Positions 10,982-22,677 are shown, counted from the first letter of the stretch. The stretch is DNA of 64,000 bases from Cryphonectria parasitica EP155 (GCF_011745365.1 NW_024468911.1:4830759-4894758), one strand, 5' to 3'. A program made the numbers and translations. Notes: a model not told the origin generated them from the sequence alone.

Positions 10982-13083
10982 TCAGATTCCATCATCACGT
11001 GCGCAGAACAGAGACGTGGAAGGTCTCGAGGCAGCTTCCTCATCACAGCCACCAGCCGTCCGCCTGAACTGTGTCGCGTAGAGTATCGAAGCCTCGTCAA
11101 AATCCCCAAGCCCGGCTCTCGAGCCATCCCAAGCGAGAAGCGGCATCTCCTGGAAGCTGGGGAGGAGCCCATTGTTGGGAAGGCTGTCCACTAGGGTCGT
11201 ACGGTGGATGACCACTTCGTCCTCGTCGTCGTGCTGCTGCTGCTGCTGCTGCGGGGCCGGCCCGTCGCTCTCGTATTCTTCCGGTGGGCGGTAGAGCTCG
11301 TTGTGGACTGTCGCCAGGTTCGCTGCCAATTCCGCGCTTGGGTAGAGTGTCCAGTATCCTCGACCCCGACAGAGCCGCAGGGCATGTTCCATCCAAGCCG
11401 GATGGCCCTTGCTCACCACCTTCTCGGACAAGATCGCCGGTGGGGTCGTACTGCTGTGCTGCACCTCTAGGAGCTGGGACACGAAGCCGTGCAGCTCGGC
11501 CCACTTTTCTCCCGTGAACAACATGGCATTGCTGTTGGGTGCTTGCCAAAGGAAAGATGTCGGGCCCTCCGGCAAGCCGGGCACTTCTGACCCCACAGGC
11601 ATGTTCAATGGTGGAGTAAACGGGCCAGACCCGCTCAGATCTGTCGACGGCAGGTCGAGGCTGATGCCGAAGAGCCTCTGATCCCAGGCTCCACTGATGG
11701 CGTGCTTTGAGTAGCGATACTCGAGAATCGCCATCTTGAGGTAGTGGAAGAAATTTGGCGAGAGCTCAGCTTGCGGCGAGAGTACGAGCACGTGAGACAA
11801 GCGCGGATTTGCTGGCCAGAAGCCCTCGAGGAACCGCGCCGAGCTCTCCTCCTCGGTCATACCACGCCTCGAGACACGATGCCTCAGGGTCAACTGGTTC
11901 GCACTTGCTGGTTGACGCGGATCCCGAGGCGGCCACTGGAAATTTTGAAGAAATCCGCTCGTAGGTGGGTCGACATGCTCGGGTAGTTCGATGGTGAGAT
12001 GAGGTATTGTGCAACCAGTATAGTCTGCAGCACTCAGGGACTTGAGCAGCCTGATGAGGCTCCCAGATGCGTCCGTGTGGGCGTGGATCAATATTTCCAC
12101 GGTAAGCAAGTTCCAGGGCAGAAGAGATGATGCATCGAGCTTGGTGATCCAGCCCAGCCGCTCCTCGGGGTTCGTAGGCAGTTCAATGACGGCTGCTTGT
12201 ATCCCCATTTTCGACACTGTTTGTCGCATCGACTTTAGAAACAGGGGTTCTTCTGCATCTGACGAGTCCACAAGGATGGCTTGTGGGTGCATATAGTTGT
12301 TTATATGGTATAACGCTCGGCTGACACATTTCTCGAACCTCTCATCCGTGGACAGGGCTGCAAACTCGGGGCGGGCATCTGGTGCATTGTTAGAAAGCCA
12401 GGCCTGAACAGAGTCTAATTCTAGAGACTTGACTGCTCAAGGAAGAGAGAGAGGGGGGGAGGGAGAGACTCATTACCATGGAAAATAATGTGGCAGTCCT
12501 CGCCTATACCGTTGACATCCTTAAGTTGCTGCACTGGTATTTCATCCCTGGACATCAACGCAAAGTGGACGTAGGACCTCAGCTCTCGCCCCATCTGGCA
12601 TGCAATGGGGAGTAGGTCATTCGCGCTCTTCAAGGTTGACGCCATAAACAGCACGTTGAGATTTGACACAGAGTCGCCCTTTGTCGCACTGATTGCATGT
12701 AGCGTCTCTGCCAGCTCCAAGAACCTGACGGCACCATTGTAGTTGCGAGTGGCCGACGCTGCGGCAGTGTCTATCTCGAGGACCCCATTGGACACAGGAG
12801 GTCTAGGCTGCTGGGGAACGCCCCCGGGAGGCACAATGCCATTGGAATAGGTATATACGGGGCGTCGCTTGTCCTGCGGGCCCAGATCGGTGGGCATGTG
12901 GGCGATGAAGACGTAAACCGCAACGGCCAAGAGGATCAGGAGGCCGAGACGTCGGAATGTCTTTCGAGGAGGTATCCGGGGAGCGTTCTTCACCCTCCAC
13001 CCAGTCGGTGACTTGCCATCCTTGACGAAGTGATCGTCGTCCTTCTTAGCGACGCCGAGCTCGGGATCAAGCCTGGGTCGCAT
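10982..13083 (-). CDS. Type II membrane glycosyltransferase (fungal 'glycosyltransferase 2' family)
   Basis: Two exons (13083-12477 and 12378-10982; intron 98 nt, donor GTAATG, CTAAC branch point) give 667 aa. Residues 1-45 are basic and cytosolic, residues 46-62 form one hydrophobic signal anchor, and the rest is lumenal, the layout of Golgi enzymes. The body contains conserved-looking blocks such as YVHFALMSRDEIP, YMHPQAILVDSSDAEE, AADYTGCTIPHLTIELPE, HVLVLSPQAELSPNFFHYLK and FLWQAPNSNAM, which I recognise from fungal proteins annotated as glycosyltransferase 2; the substrate is not established. A short glutamine run precedes an acidic patch near the C-terminus. The start used is the ATG at 13083, beginning MRPRLDPELG, a short way before the anchor. 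It is divergent from SYO1, sharing an 832 bp upstream region. Confidence 0.82.
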
Positions 13084-13915
13084 CGTCCTCAGTGTATCGA
13101 TACGCGCCCGATAAAACCCGACGCACACTGACGTTCTGGGTTCACGGCGTTCTGAAGGATCAGAGTGACCGTATCTCGAGTATCGTCGGGTGCATCTCGG
13201 GTGCCAAGGGTATCACAGTTCTTGACCTCGGGTATCGAGGCATCCGGGCTTGCGAACGGATTCGCTCTCTCTCTCGATCTGGGAAGGCTCTGAGAACGAA
13301 AGGAGGGGTCAGTAGTGGAAAATGTGATGCTTGGTCGAGGGCATCTCGGGTCCAAAGGTGTGTTGACGTGGGAGGTGAGAGGTTCAAGACTCTGTGTCTT
13401 CCCCAGAAAAGGGTTGGAGGACGAGGGTTGCTAATGTAAATTTGTGTTGCCTCTCCATCGTTGGAACGTGACGACGATGCGACCAGATGGCGTCAGCCCC
13501 TGGTCCCCTGTAGCAGGTGTGCTATGGTTGGGCAGTAGCGGCCAATTGCTGAGGGGTTCAGGGGTTCTGCTGTCTCCCTATACCCTGTACCTGACTTTAA
13601 CTTTCCACAGGAGGCATGCTAAGCTTGACCAGCCCAGCCCAGTCCAGCGCTTACCCCACGATTTCACTTCCTCGGGCCCTGCATGCCTACCGCAGTGCAG
13701 GTGGCGGGGATCCGCAAAAAAGTTCTGATCAAGGTATTATCGATATCCGATCCCATTCCATCAAGGTTTCGACTTCGATAGTTTGACCTACAACATACAA
13801 TTACTTATAACAGTTCACGCCAATTTCTTCCCCTTCAAAATTCTTCTGTCCCATTGCCCGAGACACAACTGACTAAACTTTGGAATTCTCGAGCTGCAGC
13901 CCTCAAGCCATCAGG
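13084..13915. promoter_or_regulatory. Shared divergent promoter, glycosyltransferase (-) and SYO1 (+)
   Basis: 832 bp between two start codons on opposite strands. The segment 13170-13360 contains several copies of a TCTCGGGT/CTCGGGTATCG-like word. No coding sequence is visible. CT-rich and AT-rich DNA close to 13780-13860 precedes the SYO1 start. Confidence 0.55.
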
Positions 13916-16008
13916 ATGGGCAAGTCGCGACGTAACAAGGCTAATGGGCATCGAGCCGACCCCATGGCCATCAAGGCTGTCAAGCCACCTACAGACCCTG
14001 AACTTGCTGCTCTGAGGGAGAAACAGATCCTGCCTGTTATCAAGGACCTACGAAGCTCTGATCTCAAGGCTCGAGGCTCAGCTGCCTCAGCCGTTGCAAA
14101 TATTGTCCAGGATGAGAAGTGTCGGAAGTTGCTTCTCAGAGAACAAATCGTCCACATTATTCTCACAGAAACCCTGACAGACGCAAGCCTGGACAGCCGT
14201 GCTGCTGGCTGGGAGATCCTTAGAGTCATTGTCTCTGAGGAGGAAAGTGATTTTTGTGTTCATCTCTTCAGGCTTGACGTGCTCACTGCCCTGGAGCATG
14301 CCATCAAGAATGTGAGTACACACCTTATCCCTCCAGCCTACATTGATATTGTGGCTGATCATTTTAGGTGATCCAAACAATCTCAGACCAAAGTTTCTCG
14401 AAAGCGGCCAAGGCTCAGCAACAGGTGACATGGAACATCACCACGGCATTGCTATCTTTAGTGGGCGCCCTGGCCACGGCCCGGGATGAGATTGCAGAGG
14501 CTATCGTGTCTAACTCTCAGATCATCCCTTTCCTCTGCTTCGTCGTCAATCAGAGCTTCACTCCACCCGAGATTCTCAACGAGACGATGAGCTGCCTCAT
14601 GACTCTTTCCGAGGACAATCTGAAAGCATCACAAGCCATACTTGCGGACCAGTCGAATTGCTTCCGAACTTTGACCAAGTACAAGGAGCTGGGAGACTCC
14701 AAGGCAGTATATGCTTCGGGTGTGCTCCACAATATCTATTCTGCCCTCGAGTGGCATGACGGTAGTCCCGGCCAGGACGGTGCTACTGATGCCAAGGTCA
14801 TCCCAAGCCTGTGCCGAGTTCTCGAAAAGACCAAGCAAGATCCCAAGACGTACCAGATTGGTGGTGTCGAAATCGAGGCCGTGACCCAGGCACTCGAGAT
14901 CCTAGCTTCGATAGCAACAGATCTGCAGGCTTCCATAACGAAGGGCAACAAGACAACGGCAGAGTGGAATGGATTCGAAGACGACACGGCGATGGCAGGT
15001 GCCGATGGCGAAGACGAAGCCATGAAGCAGGGAAGTGATGAGGATGATGAAATTGGAGATGGTGCGGAAGAAGATGGCGCTGACGAGGATGACGTCTCGA
15101 TGGATGAGGACGAGATACTCGCCGACATGGATCTTGTGACTGGACCAGATTCCGACGCCGAGGACGACGCGGGTCTCGAAGACTTACCGAGCCTGCGAGA
15201 GTTCATACAGAAAGCGACGCCCCAGCTTATCCGTCTGGCTAACTTTGCCCCAGCATCAGATGAAGCAGTTGCAGTCCAGTCGGAAGCCCTCTCTGCCCTC
15301 AACAATATCGCCTGGACCATGTCCTGCTTCGACTACTCAGAGTCTGGCAACGCTGGTCTCCTCAAGGCCTGGTCTCCAGTTGCCAAACGCCTCTGGTCCA
15401 AAGTCATCGCACCTGTTCTTGCCACGGACACCGCCGACGTGTCTCTCGCCTCGCTCGTCACCAGTGTTGCATGGGCGGTGTCCCGGACCCTCAAAGGTTC
15501 CACACCACTTGTAGGCAACGAGCAACAAAAGTTCATCTCCCTCTACAAAGCATCCAAAGGGGTGGCAGCCAAGTCGGACGAGCAGGGAAAGCAGCAAGAA
15601 GAACAAGAAGAAGTCGAGGACCCGTTCCAGGCACTTGGCGTTAAGTGTATCGGTGTGCTGGGGCAGCTAGCCCAGGACCCGGCCCCCATCGACCTCAACC
15701 GCGAGGTCGGCATCTTCCTCCTCACCGTACTCGATGCGCTGCCCGAGACTTCTCCGGCGGACACAGTCGAGGCCCTGAACCAAATGATGGACATCTACGG
15801 CGACGAGAGCTTTCCCTGCGACAAGGCCGTGTTTTGGAAGGACAGCTTCTTGCAGCATCTCGAGAAGATTGTCCCAAAGGTCAAGACCATGGTGAAGTCT
15901 ATCGACAAGCGCGGTGCGACCAGTGAGCTGAGAGTTCGCGCGGACGAGGCGGTCTTGAATCTGACCCGGTTCATCGCCTACAAGAAAAAGCATCCGCCTC
16001 GGCCCTGA
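13916..16008 (+). CDS. SYO1: Syo1 (symportin 1): ARM/HEAT-repeat co-import adaptor for ribosomal proteins
   Basis: Syo1 escorts the 5S RNP proteins uL18 (Rpl5) and uL5 (Rpl11) into the nucleus with the importin Kap104. Two exons (13916-14311 and 14368-16008; intron GTGAGT...TTTTAG, 56 nt) give 678 aa. The basic N-terminus MGKSRRNKANGHR, the block PTDPELAALREKQILPVIKDL and the conserved KCRKLLLREQIVHIILTETLTDASLDSRAAGWEIL are characteristic. Alpha-helical ARM then HEAT repeats follow. A long acidic insert at about residues 345-407 (rich in D and E, DEDDVSMDEDEILADMD) matches the acidic loop known in the Chaetomium protein. The basic N-terminal stretch fits the importin-binding signal. The start is the ATG at 13916; codons upstream in frame lack an ATG. 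Confidence 0.95.
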
Positions 16009-16476
16009 GCTCGAAGGGTGCATACGTGATGAGAAATAGCGGCTGCCGTCAGAAGGAAACCGTAGGCCACGATATTGACGACTATTTTAGCGTCTTGGAT
16101 TTCTGAATGAGTATCTTCAACCAGCAAATGACTGGGCGTTGGGTTTACGGACAGGAGACTCTTCTTGGCGCACATGGTCAGCCAGACGGACGCTGTGGCA
16201 TCTCGGCACGGACCAGCGAATTGCGCAGATCTTTCAGTGAATCAAAGAATTGAATTTGCTTTGCATACTGCAAAAGCCTAGCAGTGTAGGGAAACCCATG
16301 GTATCTATCGTATGGCGTGTCCGCGGTGCAACATCAAAAGTGACACCGAAATCCGCCCAGCGTTGCTCGGATTCGCCGCATATGCTACGTAAAATCACGC
16401 CTGTAGAGTAAGCAAATGATCTAGCCATTCAAGCCTTCTCGCGTGGTCTCTTTCTCTCACTCCCTCTCGCTCTCTC
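16009..16476. other. Convergent intergenic spacer, SYO1 and SPF31
   Basis: 468 bp between two stop codons that face each other. It contains no credible open frame and no repeat beyond a CT-rich patch at 16440-16478 that abuts the SPF31 stop codon. It presumably carries the two 3' UTRs and terminators. Confidence 0.6.
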
Positions 16477-17264
16477 TCAGCCAATGGGCTTCATCTTCTT
16501 TTTCTTCTTACTCGGGCCGTCGGGGCCTCCGGTCGACTTGCCCTTTTGAAAGGCCCTCCACGAGCCAATCCTCTGGTCCCTGGTGGCCTCCCAGTCCTGC
16601 TCGTGCTGCCTCTTCCTCTTCCTCTCCTCGAGCTCGGCGTCTTCCTTGCGCTGCTCGCGGCCCTCCTCCTGCATCTGTGCCTTGAGCTGGCGCCGCCGCC
16701 TCTGCTCGTTGTCGATCAGCACCATCTTGGTCTTGTCCGCCCACTTGCGCTCAAATTCGGCGTCGGGCTCCTTGGCCTCGGGGCTGTCGACCGTCAGCTT
16801 CAGGTCCCGCAGGACAAGCATGCGCGCATCGGCGATGGCCTCGTCCAGCACCGCGCGGTGTTTCTCGTCCATCAGCTCCGTCTGCGCCTTCTTGAGCCGG
16901 TCAAAGGCGTCGGGCGCACGTGGGTTCCTCGTCTTGTCCGGGTGGATGAGCAGGGACTTTTTGCGGTAGAGGACCTTGATGTCCGATTCGGGCACGCCGG
17001 GCTTCAGGCCCAGCACGGCGTAGGCGTCGAGCCGGAAGGCCTTGAGGATGCGGTCGATCTCGGCATCCTGACGCGGTGGAGAGTCAGCTTCGTAGTCTCA
17101 CATAGGTAGAAAGATAAAAGGGCGGTAAAATAAGAGAAGGATGGGGAAGCGGGGAGGCTTGGCTTAAATTGGACTTGACTTGCCTTTTCCCATTCCTTGC
17201 CCTCCGCGTCGAGGATGTCGGTGACATCTCTGTTGTCAACGGGCTGATCTTCTTTTGAAGCCAT
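16477..17264 (-). CDS. SPF31: Spf31/DNAJC8-type J-domain splicing protein
   Basis: This is the spliceosome-associated J protein related to fission yeast Spf31 and human DNAJC8. Exon 1 (17264-17184) encodes 27 residues ending EGKEWEK; exon 2 (17067-16477) starts DAEIDRILKAFRLDAYAVLGL and gives a 223 aa product. The J domain contains HPDK (LLIHPDKTRNPRAPDAF). After it come the family's charged coiled coil (QRRRRQLKAQMQEEGREQRK), the conserved ATRDQRIGSWRAFQKG and a lysine-rich nuclear-localisation-like tail (KKKKKMK). The intron 17068-17183 has a GC donor (GCAAGT) instead of GT, with a good GCTGAC branch point; it is required to join EK to DAEIDRIL in frame. The gene is divergent from ZNG1. Confidence 0.92.
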
Positions 17265-17754
17265 CCTGGCTGATCGATTAAGAATTCCTTACCGTGTTGG
17301 GCCTCGCTGGGAAGGGGTATTGTGTAGGCGACGCGAAGGAAAATGGGAAGCGAGATCTCCCAGAATGAACCGGTGTCGGTTATCAATGTACACTTTAGGT
17401 AGGCACGGAAGCACGTAGAGTAGCCCAGCGCTAGAAGAAGCCCCTACTGATGACTAAGTACCTACTGTATGTCCACTGAGTGGGAACCACACAGTAGCTC
17501 CTTCCAGCGCCGCGCGGGTTGCATCGGCGCTGTCAGCCACTGAAACTAGACGTTGAATAGCGACTTGCACAGGTGCTTTGAGATTGTGAGAGAAACTTGA
17601 AATTTGAGGAACTTCTACTCCAGACCTTCAAAGGCTGTGCAGATTTTTGTTTCGTAGACCACCTTGCGCTGCTAGGTATCCATCACTTCACTTTGTTTCT
17701 TTCACTGAAGCTCCAACTTTCGATCTGCCGGCAAAGAAATATTCGACCGTGATC
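17265..17754. promoter_or_regulatory. Shared divergent promoter, SPF31 (-) and ZNG1 (+)
   Basis: 490 bp separates two start codons pointing away from each other. No coding sequence is visible. It must contain the 5' leaders and at least one promoter for both genes; I see no named factor site I would defend. Confidence 0.6.
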
Positions 17755-19222
17755 ATGGACTTGGACGATCAAGATGCCCCTCCTGACCTGGTAGAGGCAG
17801 GCGACAACCTGGATGGGGAAGAGACGGTTGTCAAGGTTCCGATCACCATCGTGACAGGTGAATATTCTTCGACCCCTTGAGCAGACGCCCGAGAACATAT
17901 TCGAGCTGACTCAATATGTCTTCCCCTCCCGGCTACAGGATACCTCGGGGCTGGCAAGACTACGCTTCTAAATTACATTTTGACTGCGCAACACGGCAAG
18001 AAAATTGCAGTGATTATGAATGGTCTGTTGTCCCTTTATGTGTTGGTCTATAAGCCAGACGTGAACTGACGTGACTTGCAGAATTTGGTGACTGTGAGTA
18101 AAGTATTCAGGACGAGGTACGACACTTGCTTGAAATAACAATTCTCAATGTAGCGTTGGATATAGAGAAATCCCTCACGGTGAACAAGGACGGCGAGTCG
18201 GTCGAAGAGTGGTTGGAGGTTGGCAACGGCTGCATATGCTGCTCTGTGAAGTAAGTTTCACACCATGACACTCCTGTGCGGGTCATGAAGTGCTCACAGT
18301 CACCATAGGGACACAGGCGTCAACGCGATCGAGGGGCTCATGGCGAAGAAGGGCAAATTTGATTACATTCTGTTGGAGACAACGGGTCTGGCAGATCCAG
18401 GGAACTTGGCGCCCCTGTTTTGGGTTGATGAGGGACTGGCAAGCACCATCTACCTGGACGGTATCGTGACGCTGGTCGATGCCAAGAATATCTTGAAGAG
18501 CCTGGACGACCCGACAGGAAAGGTAGAAGGACATGAAGGAGATGAGCATGGCCCATTGATGACCACAGCGCATGTCCAGATCTCACACGCCGATGTCATC
18601 GTCATCAACAAGACGGACCTCGTTTCAGGACAGGAGCTGCAGGCGGTCCAGGACAGGATCAGGTCTATCAACGGACTTGCTAAGCTCCACCTGACCAAGG
18701 AGAGCGCAGTACCCCAACTCGAAGGTTACCTTCTAGATCTTCATGCATATGACAACGTGGTGGAGCTGGACAACTCGAAGGGCCACAGCCATCTCGACCC
18801 AGTCAGTACCACCTCTTGTGTGGCGGAGCTTAACGGACTGCCCCTGATTGACCACACTGTGTGGCATTGCTAACGTTTCACAGACAATATCGACGATATC
18901 AATACCGCTGCCATTGCTGGAAGGCCACCAGGTGGACAGGGTCGACAAATGGCTCAGGACGCTGCTGTGGGAGAATGAGCTGGCTGGTGATGTTGCCGAA
19001 CACAAGGCATCCTTTGAGATACACCGGTTGAAAGGACGTTTGGCAGTGAGGAACGGGACTACAAAAATCATACAAGCTGTGAGAGAATTATTCGAGATCT
19101 TCGATGCACCATCGTCAGACGGGGAGGACGAAACCAAGACAGGCAAGGTAGTGTTGATTGGCCGTCATGTCACAGATTTTGATTTTGAGAAGAGCCTCTT
19201 GGCGGCCATCAATAAAGAATAG
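17755..19222 (+). CDS. ZNG1: Zng1-type zinc GTPase metallochaperone (CobW/COG0523)
   Basis: Zng1 delivers zinc to methionine aminopeptidase 1 at the cost of GTP. Six exons: 17755-17857, 17939-18022, 18082-18093, 18154-18250, 18309-18801, 18884-19222, giving 375 aa. Walker A is GYLGAGKTT (residues 35-43), followed by NEFGD, the metal-binding CICC (93-96) inside [19 protein letters not shown] and the guanine-specificity motif NKTD (199-202). The C-terminal CobW_C domain follows. Exon 3 is only 12 nt and encodes part of NEFGD; without it the switch motif is lost. In human ZNG1 the N-terminus carries a CPELVP motif that docks on the client; the matching stretch here reads APPDLVEAG, so the cysteine position is alanine. 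All six exons sum to a multiple of three. Confidence 0.94.
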
Positions 19223-19786
19223 AGATATTGTGAGGGAAAGGATATTTAACAGAAAATTCAAGAGAGAAAAAGAATGGAAGAAATCGAATAGGAAAAATGA
19301 TACAGAGAAAGTGGAGAGTTACACTCAAGAAAACATTGTCAGAGTAATATTTACACTTGAATCATAAGTAGATAATGACCTGACAAGAGGTGTGTGGCTA
19401 ATGAGGTAAATCTGATATGAGGCGCCCAACTGAGGTCAGCTGGATCTAGCGAACGAAAACGTCTTAGGGCGGACCCTCTGAGACCATCCCTGTCCCACCC
19501 CCCCCAACTGGAGGGACTTGCAGCATTGGTGGGGGAGAGTCCGTGCGTCCTCTAGCATGCCTGCCCTGCGGCAATCCTCACTAGAGTTACACTGTGAGCC
19601 TCGTTTGGAGGGAGCACGTCAATGACCTCTGTCAACCGGACAATTCCTTGCATACCCTCCGCCCTCCAACCTACCGCACAGCTATCGAGACCACATCCTA
19701 CGAACCGTATACGTTTTTGCGAACCAAATCGAGCGTTACCTGCTCACATGAGAAGGAAATAGGGAACCAGACAGATTCTCGCGACG
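19223..19786. other. Intergenic region between ZNG1 and NOT2
   Basis: 564 bp between two genes on the same strand. The A-rich first 150 bp probably is the ZNG1 3' UTR. The remainder would be the NOT2 promoter and leader, including a C-run near 19498-19506. No additional gene is seen. Confidence 0.6.
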
Positions 19787-22677
19787 ATGAATAGAACAGG
19801 TACGATGGCACACGATCGCCCTTCTCTCGCGTCCGAGCCTGGCCCTTCCGCACTTCGTGCCCTACAATCGGTAGTGTGGTTCCGAGCGAGGAGGAGATTC
19901 CCAAGTGCAAAACTTTGCCACGAGCTGGAGCATGTCGAGGATACTGGATGGGAAGTGGGCTCGTTCTGAAGAAGTGCCCGGCTCGCAGTTGGGAATTGCG
20001 ACGGCGTGCTTCTCTCAACAGACTTCTCCCTGCTTCTAGCCGGCTCTGAATCACTGTCATAAGGGATGGGGCCAAGTCTTGTCGCAAGACGATAAGCCCT
20101 CGGTCTGGCGCTGGAACCGCATGCGCATCGCGTTGCCCGTGGACTGTTTGTCGCTGGCCTTTCAACCTTGGCATTGACCGTTGCGCACGCTTTCTCTCTT
20201 TTTGCTGCTGGATGATGCTTTGAGCTGTAGCTAACAGGACTCTTTGTTGGTCAGGAACTGTACCTCAGTCCCTAAGGGGGGTACCTGGTGGTTTTGGAGG
20301 AGGCCAACAGACACAACATACAGGAAGAGTGGGAGCAAATAGGTTACCAAATGGGAAACTGGGTAAGGGGATGATGACACCACTGTGTAGTGCAGTGTGT
20401 TCATGTGTGTTGTTTGTTTTGCAGGAAAGCTGATGCAGGACCTGCAGCTATGCCGGTGAATAATGGAACAGGCTGGGCATTTGGTGGTGTTGCTCCCATG
20501 GGCTCTGGCAGCATGCAAACGCCAACAAGGCAGCTCGGAGGGGCCGCAACTTTTGCACAAAGTCTCACGGGGTCAACGCCTGCAACACCACTCGATTTAT
20601 CGTAGGTGCACACCCAACCCTATCTCGACAGCCCTCCCTCAATCTTTCTGTGCTACTGCTGTAGCCACTGTTTCTTGTTCTCCCCTTCCACCATTTCACA
20701 TCGCCAGGGCTTCTTCACCTTCACATATCACTTCCCTCTTCTGTCCCGCATCACTGCCTCCCAAGTCTCATCTGCTTGTCTGGGTCCTCTTTCTTGGGAA
20801 CCATGGTTTTCCCTAGGAAGTCTGCCAAACTCAAGTTGGTGCAGAAGAGGGCTGGGCGACAGCATCATCAGCAGCATCAGCAGCAGCAGCAGCAGCAGCA
20901 GCAGCGGCAGCAGCAGAAAACCTCACTTCCACGACAACCCAGCCCTGACATCCAAAAGTCTTGGTCTCAGGTGGTCCAGGGCAAGAAGCAGCAGCAGCAA
21001 CAGCAGCAGCAGCAGAATGCTCAGCCATCTCAAGGCCCCGGTGGTCGCATCGATCAGGCTGCCTTTGATTGGTATCGTCAGAGATCCCACCTCCTCTCTG
21101 CCCTGACACATCCACTGCCCTCCTCACTGTCCTAGTCGACATTGGACACCCACAGCACACAAACTCGATTACCTGATCTGTGCACTTGGATGCATGCTAA
21201 CTGGTTGATTGCAGCGAGTTCCCTCAACTGAGCAATAATGCGCAAATGTCAGGTGCAGCTCAACCTTCGATGTGGGGCGGCCAAGCAGCAAGAAATCTGG
21301 GCGGCCCAGCAAGAAATCCCAGCGTTTCCATCCCTCAGCAAGGTCAACAGGAGGACCTCTTCTCTCCCGTCTCGCGAATTACTTCCAGCCAAAATTCATT
21401 TCGATTCGGCAGCCAAGCAAACATGAGCCAGTCTCAGCAGCCTCAACCGAACAGCGGCGAAGAGTTCCCACCCCTGAACCGAAATGGCAATGGCGAGATC
21501 GGACAAGAGCGAAACGCGAACCTGATGGCTGGCCTGGGTGGCTTCGGCTCCCAGGGTGCCGTCACGTCTCCCCCGAGCCAGGCAGGCCGGTCTGGCAACG
21601 GTCTACTAAACGCAGTCACAGCAAGTGCGCGTACCTCCGAGGCCCGCTCACCAGTTGGTATGTGGCTGACGCGTCTGTGATCTTGGGTGCGCACTACTAA
21701 CGCATCTTCAGGCACGCGTCCCTCTGACAGCATCTCCTCGATGACCGAGGATGACTCTCGTCGCAAGTCTACCTTCCGTGAGGATGGTCCCTCCACCAAT
21801 CAGGCCGCTCCCGAGGCCGCAGGTCCCTCCATCGACATGCAGAATTCTTTAGGCGCCATTGGAAACGAGGGCTCGGCCAGCAAGCCAAACGACCCGTCTG
21901 GAGGAGGACCATCGTCATCTGCCCAACAGGATCTCCTCCCTGGCATGTCTGAGTCTGACAAGTTCGGTATCAAGGGCCTCATGGCCATGATGTCCAAGTA
22001 TCCTGCCTACAGTGCCCTTGTCCACGGCATGAACCCGGCCGAGTTTGGTCTGGATCTGAACAGTGACGTGTAGGCATCTCATCGCCCCAGCAGCCCATTC
22101 CTCTCATCTTGCTGACTAGCGACAGGCCCTTCTCTGAACAGGCTTTTTCCTTGACAGACCACGCTCCCCCCAAGCCTCCCCAGCCCAACTTCAGCCTGCC
22201 TGAGTGCTACACCGTCAGAAATACACAGCCCATCGAGCAGAAGGTCACCAACTTCACTGAGGAGACGTTGATCTATATGTTCTACGCCAACCCCCAGGAT
22301 CGACACCAGTTCCTGGCTGCTCAGCAACTGTGAGTTGCACCTCTTTCTTTTACGAATGTATGTGACCTGAATCGCATCGGCTGATCTTTCTTGACACTGT
22401 AGCTACCTGCGGGGCTGGCGTTGGCACAAGACGATGCGCTGCTGGTTGACCAAGGACACCGAAATGCAGCCCGTATTGATCGCCCCCGATACCGAGCGCG
22501 GTTACTACATTGTCTGGAACACCACCACGTGGAGCCGTGAACGGGTGAGTCATCTTTTGTTTCTTTCCTTGCCCCTTTGATAAGTCTCACTGCTAAGCAT
22601 TGTTCCAGCGTGAGCTCGTTCTGGTTTACCAGGATCTTGAGAGCCTTCCCGACGCCAACGGTTCCCCCCACCCGTAA
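19787..22677 (+). CDS. NOT2: CCR4-NOT complex subunit Not2
   Basis: Not2 is a scaffold subunit of the CCR4-NOT deadenylase complex, acting in mRNA decay and transcription. Eight coding exons: 19787-19799, 20255-20362, 20439-20601, 21215-21657, 21712-22069, 22126-22329, 22403-22544, 22609-22677; these total 1500 nt, 499 aa. The first exon carries only MNRT plus one base. The Q/G/S-rich N-terminal part contains FGGVAPMGSGSM, FAQSLTGSTPATPLDLSEFPQL and FPPLNR, then the helical ALVHGMNPAEFGLDLN. The C-terminal NOT-box domain (TLIYMFYANPQDRHQFLAAQQLYLRGWRWHKTMRCWL ... RGYYIVWNTTTWSRERRELVLVYQDLE) is diagnostic. At exon 3 the acceptor must be 20438, because the earlier AG at 20424 shifts frame. The 613 nt intron 20602-21214 holds a possible extra glutamine-rich exon (see findings). 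Confidence 0.93.
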
